A DNA stretch of 7,640 nt from JAWKWH01 sp041582695. GTDB lineage: Bacteria; Pseudomonadota; Alphaproteobacteria; Rhizobiales; Rhizobiaceae. Below the pieces are notes generated by a model. The model saw only the letters and a list, made by a program, of their open reading frames with translations, was not told the origin of the DNA and ran no database searches. Of the stretch, positions 1 through 6,616 are shown piece by piece; positions within the stretch are counted from its first letter, which is position 1, and every line of letters starts with the position of its first letter. Both the position numbers and the translations under genes were made by a program. Location: the NCBI GenBank assembly GCA_041582695.1, contig JBFIBB010000172.1, positions 1 through 7,640 on the forward strand, written 5' to 3'.

Positions 1-815
1 GACAGCCGCCCGGCGAAGGCATCCACGTCCAGGCCGCTGTTGATCCCGGTGCGCACGTACTCCAGCCCGTCGGCCAGCGTGAATGCGAGTTCGATCGCCT
101 GGTTCGCCCCGGCTTCCTGGATGTGGTAGCCCGAGATCGAGATCGAGTTGAACTTCGGCATATGGGTGGAGGTGTATGAAAATATGTCGGAAACGATCCG
201 CATGGAAGGTTTGGGCGGATAGATGTAGGTGTTGCGGACCATGAACTCCTTCAGGATGTCGTTCTGGATCGTTCCGGCGAGTTTTTCCTGGGTAACGCCT
301 TGCTCCTCCGCCGCCACGACATAGAGTGCAAGAATGGGCAGCACCGCGCCGTTCATGGTCATCGAGACCGTCATTTCGTCGAGCGGAATTCCGTCGAACA
401 ACTGCTGCATGTCGAGAATGGAATCGATCGCCACGCCGGCCATGCCGACATCGCCGGCAACGCGCGGATGGTCGCTGTCGTAGCCGCGATGGGTCGCCAG
501 ATCGAACGCGACCGACAGCCCCTTCTGCCCGCCGGCGAGATTGCGCCTGTAGAACGCGTTTGATTCCTCGGCAGTGGAGAACCCCGCATATTGCCGGATC
601 GTCCAGGGTTTCTGGACATACATGGTCGGGTAGGGACCGCGAATGAATGGCACCATTCCCGGCCAGGTATCGAGGAAGTTCAACCCCTCCAGATCAGCGC
701 TGCCATAGCTCTGCTTGACATCGATTCCTTCCGGCGTCTTCCAGACAGCCTTGGCCTGCTTCGGCTTTTCACCGCTCGACACCGGCCAATCGACCTTGGC
801 GAAATCGGGAATCAT
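1..815 (-). CDS. mutB: Methylmalonyl-CoA mutase large (catalytic) subunit, N-terminal 271 residues; cut by window edge
   Basis: Adenosylcobalamin-dependent isomerase that turns (R)-methylmalonyl-CoA into succinyl-CoA in the cytoplasm, completing propionyl-CoA breakdown. The visible part is the substrate-binding TIM barrel and matches the family almost throughout: RGPYPTMY (59-66), RQYAGFSTAEESN (74-86), AFDLATHRGYDSD, GDVGMAGVAIDS, TIQNDILKEFMVRNTY and SISGYHIQEAGA. By a constant offset of 13 from the Propionibacterium enzyme, Y76, R194 and H231 correspond to its Tyr89, Arg207 and His244, the radical-control and CoA/substrate residues. The frame stays open to base 1; the family is about 700 residues, so the C-terminal B12-binding domain with DxHxxG lies outside the window. 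The ATG start is supported by GGAGGT five bases upstream and overlaps the mutA stop as ATGA, so translation is probably coupled. The close relatives isobutyryl-CoA and ethylmalonyl-CoA mutase are less likely given the YPTMY and RQYAGFS motifs. Confidence 0.96.
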   Translation of the reverse strand, partial: MIPDFAKVDWPVSSGEKPKQAKAVWKTPEGIDVKQSYGSADLEGLNFLDTWPGMVPFIRGPYPTMYVQKPWTIRQYAGFSTAEESNAFYRRNLAGGQKGLSVAFDLATHRGYDSDHPRVAGDVGMAGVAIDSILDMQQLFDGIPLDEMTVSMTMNGAVLPILALYVVAAEEQGVTQEKLAGTIQNDILKEFMVRNTYIYPPKPSMRIVSDIFSYTSTHMPKFNSISISGYHIQEAGANQAIELAFTLADGLEYVRTGINSGLDVDAFAGRL

Positions 816-2248
816 GAACGACCTCCGGAAACCATGTCGAGCCGGATCGCTTCGAGCTTGTCGCAGTGCACAGCCCCCTCGGTAGGCATCGGAATTGTCG
901 GCGCCGGGAGGACCGAAACCTTCCGCTCGCTTTCGGCCGGAAATCGGTTGGTGCCGACAATCGGTATTTCGCCCGTCTCAAACCGTTCCGCCCTGGCGTT
1001 GCGGCTTGCCAGCACCTTGGCTTGGAGGCTGCCCGCTCCAAGCACGGCGAACAGGCCGCCTGCGGCCTCTATTTCCTGGAACTCCGACCACGCTTTTTCG
1101 CAGACAGCATCCGTCAGCGCCTCGATTCCTCCCGACCCCGCAGCAGGATCGGCGACAAAGCCGATATGGCTCTCTTTGGCAAGGATCAGTTGCGTGTTTC
1201 GGGCGATGCGGCGGGCAATCGCGTCGGCAAGCCCGTGTGCAGCCGGGTGCGGAATGATCGCGATTGAATCTGCGCCGCCAACCGCGGCTGAAAACGCCGC
1301 AATCGTCGAACGCAGGATATTTGTCTCGGGATCCTTGTAAGCGTACATCCGGTACGACGTCTCGGCGTGTATGGTCGCTGGTGCCGGCTCGATCCCGCAC
1401 GCTTGTTGCACCCTCGCCCATAGTCGTCGCAGTGCGCGAATTTTCGCGATCGAGACAAATTGGTCCTGGTCGACGCAGAGAGAGAAACCGATATGCGGCA
1501 CCGAGTAGACCAGCGGCTGGCGCGCCTGCTCGAACATGCGCAGATGCGATACGGCGCTGGCCAGCATTGCGCCGAGTTCCTGCGCTGTTGTGGCACCCGC
1601 ATTGTGATAGACGCGTCCGTCCGCCTCCAGCAGCACGCCGGGAAGCCCGAGCGCGAAGAAATGCGCCAACGACTGGGGCATCGACGCTTGCAAAGCCTCC
1701 ACGGACATGTTCATCCGGCCGGTGCCGGCGAAGATGGCCGCCGGATCGAGGCCGAGTGAAAATTTCAGGCCGGCCGGATTGATGCGCCGGGCGCCGTAGA
1801 GATCGATGATCCAGTCGATGGAAGCGCGGCTGGAAGGGTGCGAGTCAATACGCAGATAGAGCTTGTCGAGCGGAACATTCTCTAAAACCCTATGCAGCGC
1901 CTCTCGTTCGGCCGGAATACCGTACCCGAATGCGTTGGGCGCTCCCTCAAACACTAGCGCCAGCCCTGTTGCGCCGTTGTTCACATCCTCAAGCGCCTGC
2001 GCGTTCGCCCGTTCGGTATCGGGATCGTCGATCCGCTGTACAATGTGCCATGGCTGCGCGGGTTCGCGCCTTCCGGCCGGATTGGCCTCCGCGCGCGGAT
2101 AGACCGGATTTATCTCGATGCCGTCATCGGTGTGGCTGACAAGCGCCTGCTCAAAAGTTGCGCCTTTGAGCGCCTTTTCGGCCATTGCCCTCCATGCGGA
2201 TTGATCCGCACTTGAGAGAACCGAACTGGAAATTGTGCTGAATGTCAT
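812..2248 (-). CDS. mutA: Methylmalonyl-CoA mutase small subunit, short form without C-terminal B12-like domain
   Basis: Non-catalytic partner of the large subunit in the two-subunit methylmalonyl-CoA mutase. The 478-residue product begins with the usual TFEQALVS-type segment near residue 30, then HIVQRIDDPD and DVNNGATGLALVFEG, and continues as a mutase barrel through HIGFSLCVDQDQF, AETSYRMYAYKDPETNILRS and FVADPAAGSGGIEALTD (D367 lies in this motif). It ends around SGGRS soon after the linker that follows the barrel. The actinobacterial small subunit is about 640 residues with a degenerate cobalamin-type domain, which is missing here. No DxHxxG is present. The stop overlaps the mutB start by four bases. 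The first ATG (2248) is weakly preceded by a Shine-Dalgarno sequence; an internal ATG at residue 22 has GGAGGG only three bases before it, too close, and using it would remove N-terminal sequence typical of the family. The fit to the family as a whole is strong; complex formation with the large subunit is inferred from the gene pair. Confidence 0.93.
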   Translation of the reverse strand: MTFSTISSSVLSSADQSAWRAMAEKALKGATFEQALVSHTDDGIEINPVYPRAEANPAGRREPAQPWHIVQRIDDPDTERANAQALEDVNNGATGLALVFEGAPNAFGYGIPAEREALHRVLENVPLDKLYLRIDSHPSSRASIDWIIDLYGARRINPAGLKFSLGLDPAAIFAGTGRMNMSVEALQASMPQSLAHFFALGLPGVLLEADGRVYHNAGATTAQELGAMLASAVSHLRMFEQARQPLVYSVPHIGFSLCVDQDQFVSIAKIRALRRLWARVQQACGIEPAPATIHAETSYRMYAYKDPETNILRSTIAAFSAAVGGADSIAIIPHPAAHGLADAIARRIARNTQLILAKESHIGFVADPAAGSGGIEALTDAVCEKAWSEFQEIEAAGGLFAVLGAGSLQAKVLASRNARAERFETGEIPIVGTNRFPAESERKVSVLPAPTIPMPTEGAVHCDKLEAIRLDMVSGGRS

Positions 2249-2575
2249 GACTTGTCGAACGTCGGTTTTGGTATGGTCCGGTTTGCGCTGCCAGATTTTG
2301 GAGCGACATTACGGCGTGGCCGTGAATGCCGCAATGCAACAATGGCACAAGATCTACGACTGAATGGCGCGCGGCCGGCTGGTTGCGGCACATACCCGCC
2401 GATTGCCCGCCATTGTTACTCGCATACAACACACGGCGAAAAGATGGGTTCGACGGCGTGCCGTTCGCGCGAAGCTGCCCTGGCGTAACGGTTCCAATTG
2501 CATGTCTGCCGCTCTATAGAAAAGGCAGGCCACTGAGAATGGATGTTCCAACAGGCAAACCAGGAGACCAACGGC
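2249..2575. other. Divergent intergenic region between mutA and the DUF853 ATPase gene
   Basis: 327 bases with no convincing gene. It must hold the promoters for both the mutase operon (leftward) and the ATPase gene (rightward). Short open frames run through it on both strands, but none has protein-like composition or a matching ribosome site. On the plus strand a TCTATA at 2513-2518 preceded by TTCCAA at 2492-2497 resembles a weak sigma-70 promoter with a short 15-base spacer; this is only suggestive. A small CTGCC/GGCAG hairpin flanks that -10-like site. I saw no TTTGCAAA pairs of the kind bound by the propionate regulator PccR and no complete cobalamin riboswitch. Confidence 0.6.
2562..2567 (+). 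promoter_or_regulatory. Shine-Dalgarno site deciding the start of the DUF853 ATPase
   Basis: AGGAGA lies eight bases before the ATG at 2576. The upstream in-frame ATG at 2543 has no such site, and the 11 extra residues it would add are unlike the family, so the downstream ATG is preferred. Confidence 0.75.
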
Positions 2576-4192
2576 ATGCAGGACGACCGGATTTTTCTTG
2601 GCGCTAGCCGGACACCGGATGACGAGTACCAGAAACCGGAAGAACTGCTGCTCAAATACGGCAACCGGCACGGACTTGTGACCGGCGCGACCGGTACCGG
2701 CAAGACGGTGACGTTGCAGATCCTGGCCGAAGGGCTGTCGAATGCCGGCGTCCCGGTTTTCTGCGCCGATATCAAGGGCGATCTTTCGGGCATCGCCGTG
2801 ATGGGTGAGGCGAAGGATTTTCTCTCCAAGCGTGCCGAGATGATCAAGCTCGATCCTTACGAGTTCCAGGAGTTTCCAGTCATCTTTTGGGACCTGTTCG
2901 GCGAAAAGGGCCATCCGATCCGCGCCACGGTATCGGAGATGGGCCCGCTCTTGCTGTCCCGGTTGATGGACCTGTCGGAGGCGCAGGAAGGTATACTCAA
3001 CATCGCCTTCAAGATTGCCGATGACGAGGGTCTGGCGCTGCTCGATTTGAAGGATCTGCAGGCGCTCCTGTCCAATATCGCCGAGCGCGCCGGCGAGATC
3101 GGCACCAGGTACGGAAACATCACCAGCGCTTCGGTCGGCTCCATTCAACGCGAATTACTCGTGCTCGAACAGCAAGGGGCCGAAAACTTTTTCGGCGAAC
3201 CCGCGCTGAATATCGCGGATCTGATGCGCACGACACGCGACGGGCGCGGCGCGATCAATGTACTCGCCGCCGATAGGCTGATGATGAATCCGCGTCTCTA
3301 CGCCACATTTCTGCTCTGGCTGATGTCAGAACTGTTCGAGGAGCTTCCCGAAGTTGGCGATCCTGACCGGCCGAAAGCGGTGTTTTTCTTCGACGAGGCG
3401 CATCTGCTGTTCGACGAGGCGCCGAAAATCCTGCTGGAGCGTGTCGAGCAGGTCGTCCGCCTCATCCGCTCCAAGGGGGTAGGCGTCTATTTCGTGACGC
3501 AGAATCCTCTCGACGTTCCCGACACGGTGCTGGCGCAGCTCGGAAACCGCATCCAGCACGCGCTACGCGCCTATACCCCGCGCGAGCAGAAGGCGGTGAA
3601 GACCGCAGCCGATACTTTCCGCCCCAATCCGGATTTCGATTGTTTCGAGGCGATTACCAAGCTCGGCGTCGGCGAGGCGCTGGTTTCGACGCTCGAGGCC
3701 AAGGCGATACCGTCGATGGTTCAGCGCACGCTCATCCGTCCGCCGGCTTCACGTCTTGGTCCGCTTACCGATGCCGAGCGCCAAAAGATTATCGCGGAAA
3801 GCCCGCTCGCGGGGCAATACGACAATACGGTCGACCGCGAATCGGCCTTCGAAATCCTCCAAAAACGGGCAGAAGAGAAGGCCCGGCACGAAGAAGAGAT
3901 GAAGCGGCGCGAAGAGGAAGAGGAAGAGCGCCGGGAAAACGAGGAAGACGATCGCGACCGCGGCCGCAGCGGCTGGTCCATTCCCGGTTTTGGCGACGAT
4001 GACGATGACGACGACTATGACGATCGCCGCCGCGGGACATCCAGGTCGCGGCGCTCGCGTTCGCGCCCGAGGCGATCCAACCGTCAGACGGTTGCCGAAG
4101 CGGCGATCAAATCGGTCGTCCGGTCTGTCGGCTCGTCAGTCGGACGGGCGCTGGTCCGCGGCATCCTCGGAAGCCTGAAAAAGGGTTTCTGA
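2576..4192 (+). CDS. DUF853 family (YjgR-like) HerA/FtsK-type P-loop ATPase with charged tail
   Basis: A 538-residue cytoplasmic ATPase of the HerA/FtsK helicase-translocase group, related to E. coli YjgR; the family has no well-defined role. Visible parts in order: the LLLKYGNRHGLVTGATGTGKT block with Walker A (GATGTGKT, 37-44), FCADIKGDLSG just after it, Walker B FFFDEAH with DEAH at 273-276, a polar VTQNP motif with Q309, and GNRIQHALRAYTPREQ, where R325 could act as an arginine finger (inference). The conserved region ends with QRTLIRPPASRLGPL. Then comes a probable helical, highly charged segment (about 425-464), seven aspartates (474-480), an arginine/serine-rich stretch (484-503) and a short C-terminal helix-like end rich in V, G and K. 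The start at 2576 is chosen for its ribosome site; 2543 is an in-frame alternative adding 11 residues. The neighbours give no functional clue. Family assignment is firm; DNA translocation is not shown. Confidence 0.93.
   Translation: MQDDRIFLGASRTPDDEYQKPEELLLKYGNRHGLVTGATGTGKTVTLQILAEGLSNAGVPVFCADIKGDLSGIAVMGEAKDFLSKRAEMIKLDPYEFQEFPVIFWDLFGEKGHPIRATVSEMGPLLLSRLMDLSEAQEGILNIAFKIADDEGLALLDLKDLQALLSNIAERAGEIGTRYGNITSASVGSIQRELLVLEQQGAENFFGEPALNIADLMRTTRDGRGAINVLAADRLMMNPRLYATFLLWLMSELFEELPEVGDPDRPKAVFFFDEAHLLFDEAPKILLERVEQVVRLIRSKGVGVYFVTQNPLDVPDTVLAQLGNRIQHALRAYTPREQKAVKTAADTFRPNPDFDCFEAITKLGVGEALVSTLEAKAIPSMVQRTLIRPPASRLGPLTDAERQKIIAESPLAGQYDNTVDRESAFEILQKRAEEKARHEEEMKRREEEEEERRENEEDDRDRGRSGWSIPGFGDDDDDDDYDDRRRGTSRSRRSRSRPRRSNRQTVAEAAIKSVVRSVGSSVGRALVRGILGSLKKGF
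3995..4024 (+). repeat. GAY triplet run coding a poly-aspartate stretch
   Basis: Ten codons, nearly all GAC or GAT with one TAT, give seven aspartates, a tyrosine and two more aspartates within the ATPase tail. It sits between a Glu-rich GAA/GAG codon stretch (about 3883-3950) and an arginine/serine-rich stretch. Such triplet runs can change length between strains. Confidence 0.8.
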
Positions 4193-4243
4193 GGAAGCCC
4201 CTATTGTCGCCCCGCGCCTGGCAACCGATTTGCGAGGCTGACA

Positions 4244-4287
4244 CCCGCCCGTGGTTGTTAACGCCGGCGGTCATTGCACGGGCAGGG
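4244..4287. terminator. Possible bidirectional hairpin between convergent genes
   Basis: CCCGCCCGTG (4244-4253) faces CACGGGCAGGG (4277-4287): seven perfect pairs, one mismatch, then three more, around a 23-base loop that itself contains GCCGGC. It lies in the 95-base gap between the ATPase stop and the dehalogenase stop, where a terminator serving both strands would be expected. No T-run follows on either strand and the loop is long, so it is not a canonical intrinsic terminator. Confidence 0.3.
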
Positions 4288-4944
4288 CTACGAAATCAGC
4301 CCCTCGAGACTTGGCAATATGAGTTCCGGCGGGAAGTCCAGATATTCATCAGGCTGCGCAGTTCTGTTTATCCAGACGGTGTGGAAGCCGAATCCCGTGG
4401 CGCCGGCTACGTCCCAGCGATTGGATGACTGGAAAGAAACGGCGTCGGGATATAGCCGCCATGCCGTCGTCACGATGTCATAGACTTCCGGTACTGCCTT
4501 GAAGCGCCTGATCGCGTCGACCGAAAACACCTCGTCGAGCACAGTGTCGAGAGCTGCTGATTTTACCGCCGCCTCGAGCATTGCGGGCGAACCGTTCGAC
4601 AGGATTGCCAGCTTGGCGCCGCTGTCCTTCAAAGCGCGCAACACCCGCGGCACTTCTTCGTAGCAATCGAGGTGCCAATATGCGTCGAGCAGCTTCGGCC
4701 TCAGCTTTGAATCCACGCTCGGCACCTTTGCGAAGGCGAAGTCGAGCGCCTGCTCGGTGAGCTGCCAGAAATCGGCATAGTTGCCCATGAGCGTGCGCAC
4801 CCACGAGTACTCCAGTTGCTTTGCTCGCCAGATTTCGGAAAGCTGCTGACCGTCCGGACCTGCTTCGCCGGCATGTTTGCGCACGGCGGCATGCACATCG
4901 AAAAGCGTGCCGTATGCGTCGAATACATAGGCGGTGTGTGTCAT
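4288..4944 (-). CDS. Haloacid dehalogenase, type II (HAD superfamily)
   Basis: A 218-residue cytoplasmic hydrolase of the (S)-2-haloacid dehalogenase group, which replaces the halogen of short 2-haloalkanoic acids with hydroxyl through an aspartyl ester. All catalytic positions known from L-DEX of Pseudomonas sp. YL appear to be present with small numbering shifts: nucleophile D9 and T13 in FDAYGTLFD, R40 in IWRAKQLEYSW, S116 and N117 in LSNGS, K149 and Y155 in FKAVPEVY, and S173, N175 and D178 in SSNRWD. The cap segment LEYSWVRTLMGNYADFW is typical of true dehalogenases, not of general HAD phosphatases. Length matches the family (about 220-230). The ATG at 4944 is preceded by GGAG six bases upstream. 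It is transcribed away from the aminotransferase gene and towards the ATPase gene, so it is probably monocistronic. The natural substrate is unknown; housekeeping roles on other 2-substituted acids are possible. Confidence 0.93.
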   Translation of the reverse strand: MTHTAYVFDAYGTLFDVHAAVRKHAGEAGPDGQQLSEIWRAKQLEYSWVRTLMGNYADFWQLTEQALDFAFAKVPSVDSKLRPKLLDAYWHLDCYEEVPRVLRALKDSGAKLAILSNGSPAMLEAAVKSAALDTVLDEVFSVDAIRRFKAVPEVYDIVTTAWRLYPDAVSFQSSNRWDVAGATGFGFHTVWINRTAQPDEYLDFPPELILPSLEGLIS

Positions 4945-4968
4945 TACCCTCTCCAGCTATCGGTGCGG

Positions 4969-4999
4969 ACTTGACCGCAAGGCCTCGTCAAGGTCAAGT
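4969..4999. promoter_or_regulatory. 8-bp inverted repeat in divergent promoter region
   Basis: ACTTGACC (4969-4976) and GGTCAAGT (4992-4999) are perfect inverted copies with a 15-base spacer, midway between the dehalogenase start (4944) and the aminotransferase start (5038). Each arm contains TTGACC, which is close to a -35 box on each strand, and 17 bases downstream on either strand lies TCAAGT, a 3-of-6 match to a -10 box. The site could be a symmetric pair of overlapping promoters or an operator for a dimeric regulator. No regulator gene is adjacent. Confidence 0.35.
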
Positions 5000-5025
5000 G
5001 CGCCGAAGTGAAGAATTGTCCTTTT

Positions 5026-5029
5026 GGAG
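5026..5029 (+). promoter_or_regulatory. Shine-Dalgarno site deciding the aminotransferase start
   Basis: GGAG sits eight bases before the ATG at 5038. An in-frame GTG at 5008 would add ten residues but has no good ribosome site before it, and those residues do not look like the family's N-terminus. Confidence 0.7.
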
Positions 5030-5037
5030 CAACCGGG

Positions 5038-5904
5038 ATGGCGGTCGATACGAGTGCGCAAACAACGACATGGACCTACGTCGATGGAGATTGGCACGAG
5101 GGTAATCCGCCGATTGTCGGACCGCGCAGCCACGCCTTCTGGCTCGGTTCGAGCGTTTTCGACGGTGCACGCTGGTTCGAAGGAGTGGCGCCTGATCTCG
5201 ATCGGCATTCCGCCCGCGTCAACGCGAGCGCCGCCGCGCTCGGATTGAAGGCGACAAAGACCGTGGACGAGATTGTCGGTCTGACCATGGAGGGCCTGAA
5301 GAAATTCGACGGCAACACCGCCGTCTACATCCGGCCGATGTATTGGGCCGAACATGGCGCGTACATGGCGGTACCCCCCGATCCCGAATCGACCCGCTTT
5401 TGCCTTTGCCTCTACGAGGCGCCGATGATCGCCTCGACCGGATTTTCCGTTACGGTTTCGCCGTTCCGAAGGCCAACGCTAGAGACGATGCCGACCAATG
5501 CGAAATCCGGTTGCCTCTATCCCAACAACGGCCGCGCCATCATGGAGGCGCGGCGTCGGGGCTTCGACAACGCGCTGGTGCTCGACATGCTTGGCAACGT
5601 CGCAGAGACTGCCAGTTCCAACATTTTCCTGGTCAAGGACGGCGCCATCCAGACACCGGTGCCGAACGGCACGTTTCTGTCGGGAATCACCCGGGCGCGC
5701 GCAATGGCGCTGCTCGCCGAGACCGGAATGCCTGTAATCGAGCGGACGCTAACGGTCAGTGATTTCATGGATGCCGATGAAATCTTTTCCACCGGAAACC
5801 ACTCCAAGGTCGTTCCCGTCATCCGCATCGAGGATCGCGATTTGCAGCCCGGTCCGGTTGCGAAAAAGGCACGCGAACTCTATTGGGAATGGGCTCATTC
5901 CTGA
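5038..5904 (+). CDS. Branched-chain amino acid aminotransferase (class IV, PLP-dependent)
   Basis: A 288-residue cytoplasmic fold-type IV aminotransferase, of the kind that exchanges amino groups between valine, leucine or isoleucine and 2-oxoglutarate. The N-terminal lobe carries VDGDWHEGN and SSVFDGARWFEG, with R45 in the position of the conserved arginine before the FEG motif. The PLP-binding lysine is K156 in NAKSGCLYPNN, followed by GFDNALVLD and by VAETASSNIF, where E190 is the conserved PLP-nitrogen contact. GITR (216-219) is the phosphate-binding loop, and STGNHSKVVPV lies near the end. Length is slightly below classical IlvE (about 305) but normal for this alphaproteobacterial branch. 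I chose the ATG with a ribosome site over the upstream GTG at 5008. It is followed by sodB after 88 bases, in the same direction. D-amino acid transaminase or aminodeoxychorismate lyase share the fold; exact substrate is inferred, and the organism may have another IlvE. Confidence 0.9.
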   Translation: MAVDTSAQTTTWTYVDGDWHEGNPPIVGPRSHAFWLGSSVFDGARWFEGVAPDLDRHSARVNASAAALGLKATKTVDEIVGLTMEGLKKFDGNTAVYIRPMYWAEHGAYMAVPPDPESTRFCLCLYEAPMIASTGFSVTVSPFRRPTLETMPTNAKSGCLYPNNGRAIMEARRRGFDNALVLDMLGNVAETASSNIFLVKDGAIQTPVPNGTFLSGITRARAMALLAETGMPVIERTLTVSDFMDADEIFSTGNHSKVVPVIRIEDRDLQPGPVAKKARELYWEWAHS

Positions 5905-5921
5905 GGCGCCGACCGAAAGCG

Positions 5922-5950
5922 TTCCAATACCGCGATCGTTGTTCTATGGT
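5922..5950 (+). promoter_or_regulatory. Candidate sodB promoter
   Basis: TTCCAA (5922-5927) and TATGGT (5945-5950) are spaced by 17 bases in the 88-base gap before sodB, giving a predicted transcript start about 35 bases upstream of the ATG. Both boxes are only partial matches to the sigma-70 consensus. A second reading uses TTGTTC (5939-5944) with AATAAT (5963-5968). Neither is proven; co-transcription with the aminotransferase gene is also possible. Confidence 0.25.
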
Positions 5951-5992
5951 CGCCTCAAACACAATAATCCTGCCAACGAGGGAGTAAGTATC

Positions 5993-6592
5993 ATGGCATT
6001 CGAGTTACCCGACCTTCCCTACGACTACGAAGCGCTGCAGCCTTTCATGTCGAAGGAAACGCTGGAATATCATCACGACAAGCATCACAAGGCATATGTC
6101 GACAATGGCAACAAGCTGGCCGCCGATGCCGGCATGGGCAATCTGTCCGTGGAGGAAGTGGTCAAGCAGTCATTCGGCAAGAACGCCGGCCTGTTCAACA
6201 ACGCCGCGCAGCACTACAACCACATCCATTTCTGGAAATGGATGAAAAAGGGCGGCGGCGGATCGAGCCTGCCGGGCAAATTGCAATCGGCGATCAACAG
6301 CGATCTTGGCGGCTATGACAAGTTCAAGGCCGATTTCATCAACGCAGGCGTCACCCAGTTCGGTTCCGGATGGGCCTGGCTGGCGGTCAAGGGCGGCAAA
6401 CTCGAGATCATGAAGACGCCGAATGGCGAAAATCCGCTGGTGCACGGAGCATCGCCGATCCTCGGCGTCGATGTTTGGGAGCATTCCTACTACATCGACT
6501 ATCGCAATGCCCGGCCGAAATATCTGGAGGCGTTCGTCGACAGCCTGATCAACTGGGATTACGTGCTGGAAATGTACGAAGCGGCCTCCTGA
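5993..6592 (+). CDS. sodB: Superoxide dismutase, Fe type of the Fe/Mn family
   Basis: Converts superoxide to oxygen and hydrogen peroxide. The 199-residue product has all four metal ligands: H27 (EYHHDKHHKAYV), H77 (AAQHYNHIHFW), D160 and H164 (DVWEHSYYIDYRN). The second-shell glutamine is Q73, in the N-terminal NNAAQ position of Fe enzymes, and the Mn-type GGGHxNHxxFW sequence is absent. FGSGWAWL (123-130) is common to both types. This argues for iron, though rhizobial members can work with either metal. There is no signal peptide, so it is cytoplasmic. The start at 5993 is set by GGAG eight bases before ATG and by the match of MAFELPDLPY to known N-termini; the frame stays open upstream to 5759 but that part overlaps the aminotransferase gene. 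A strong hairpin follows 25 bases after the stop. Confidence 0.97.
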   Translation: MAFELPDLPYDYEALQPFMSKETLEYHHDKHHKAYVDNGNKLAADAGMGNLSVEEVVKQSFGKNAGLFNNAAQHYNHIHFWKWMKKGGGGSSLPGKLQSAINSDLGGYDKFKADFINAGVTQFGSGWAWLAVKGGKLEIMKTPNGENPLVHGASPILGVDVWEHSYYIDYRNARPKYLEAFVDSLINWDYVLEMYEAAS

Positions 6593-6616
6593 CCGTCTAT
6601 CCTACAGGTATGTGAT

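Noticed and set aside
591..1340. Open frame of 249 codons on the plus strand
   Set aside because: It lies antisense to the strongly supported mutA and mutB genes, starts without a ribosome site and has a composition typical of the opposite strand of GC-rich genes.
2252..2488. Possible small protein gene in the mutA/ATPase gap
   Set aside because: Arg/Cys-rich random-looking translation, no Shine-Dalgarno, and it overlaps equally poor frames on the other strand.
2529..2536. GCCACTG, a word found in cobalamin riboswitches, upstream of the ATPase
   Set aside because: An isolated 7-base match; the rest of the riboswitch core is absent and it faces away from the B12-dependent mutase genes.
2249..2575. 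Binding site for the propionate regulator PccR
   Set aside because: No paired TTTGCAAA words were found; only the loosely similar ATTGCATTGCGGC on the minus strand.
2354..3148. Open frame of 264 codons on the minus strand
   Set aside because: Antisense to the Walker A half of the DUF853 gene, with no recognisable domain.
5759..5992. N-terminal extension of superoxide dismutase
   Set aside because: The frame is open but overlaps the aminotransferase gene in another frame; the family start and ribosome site are at 5993.
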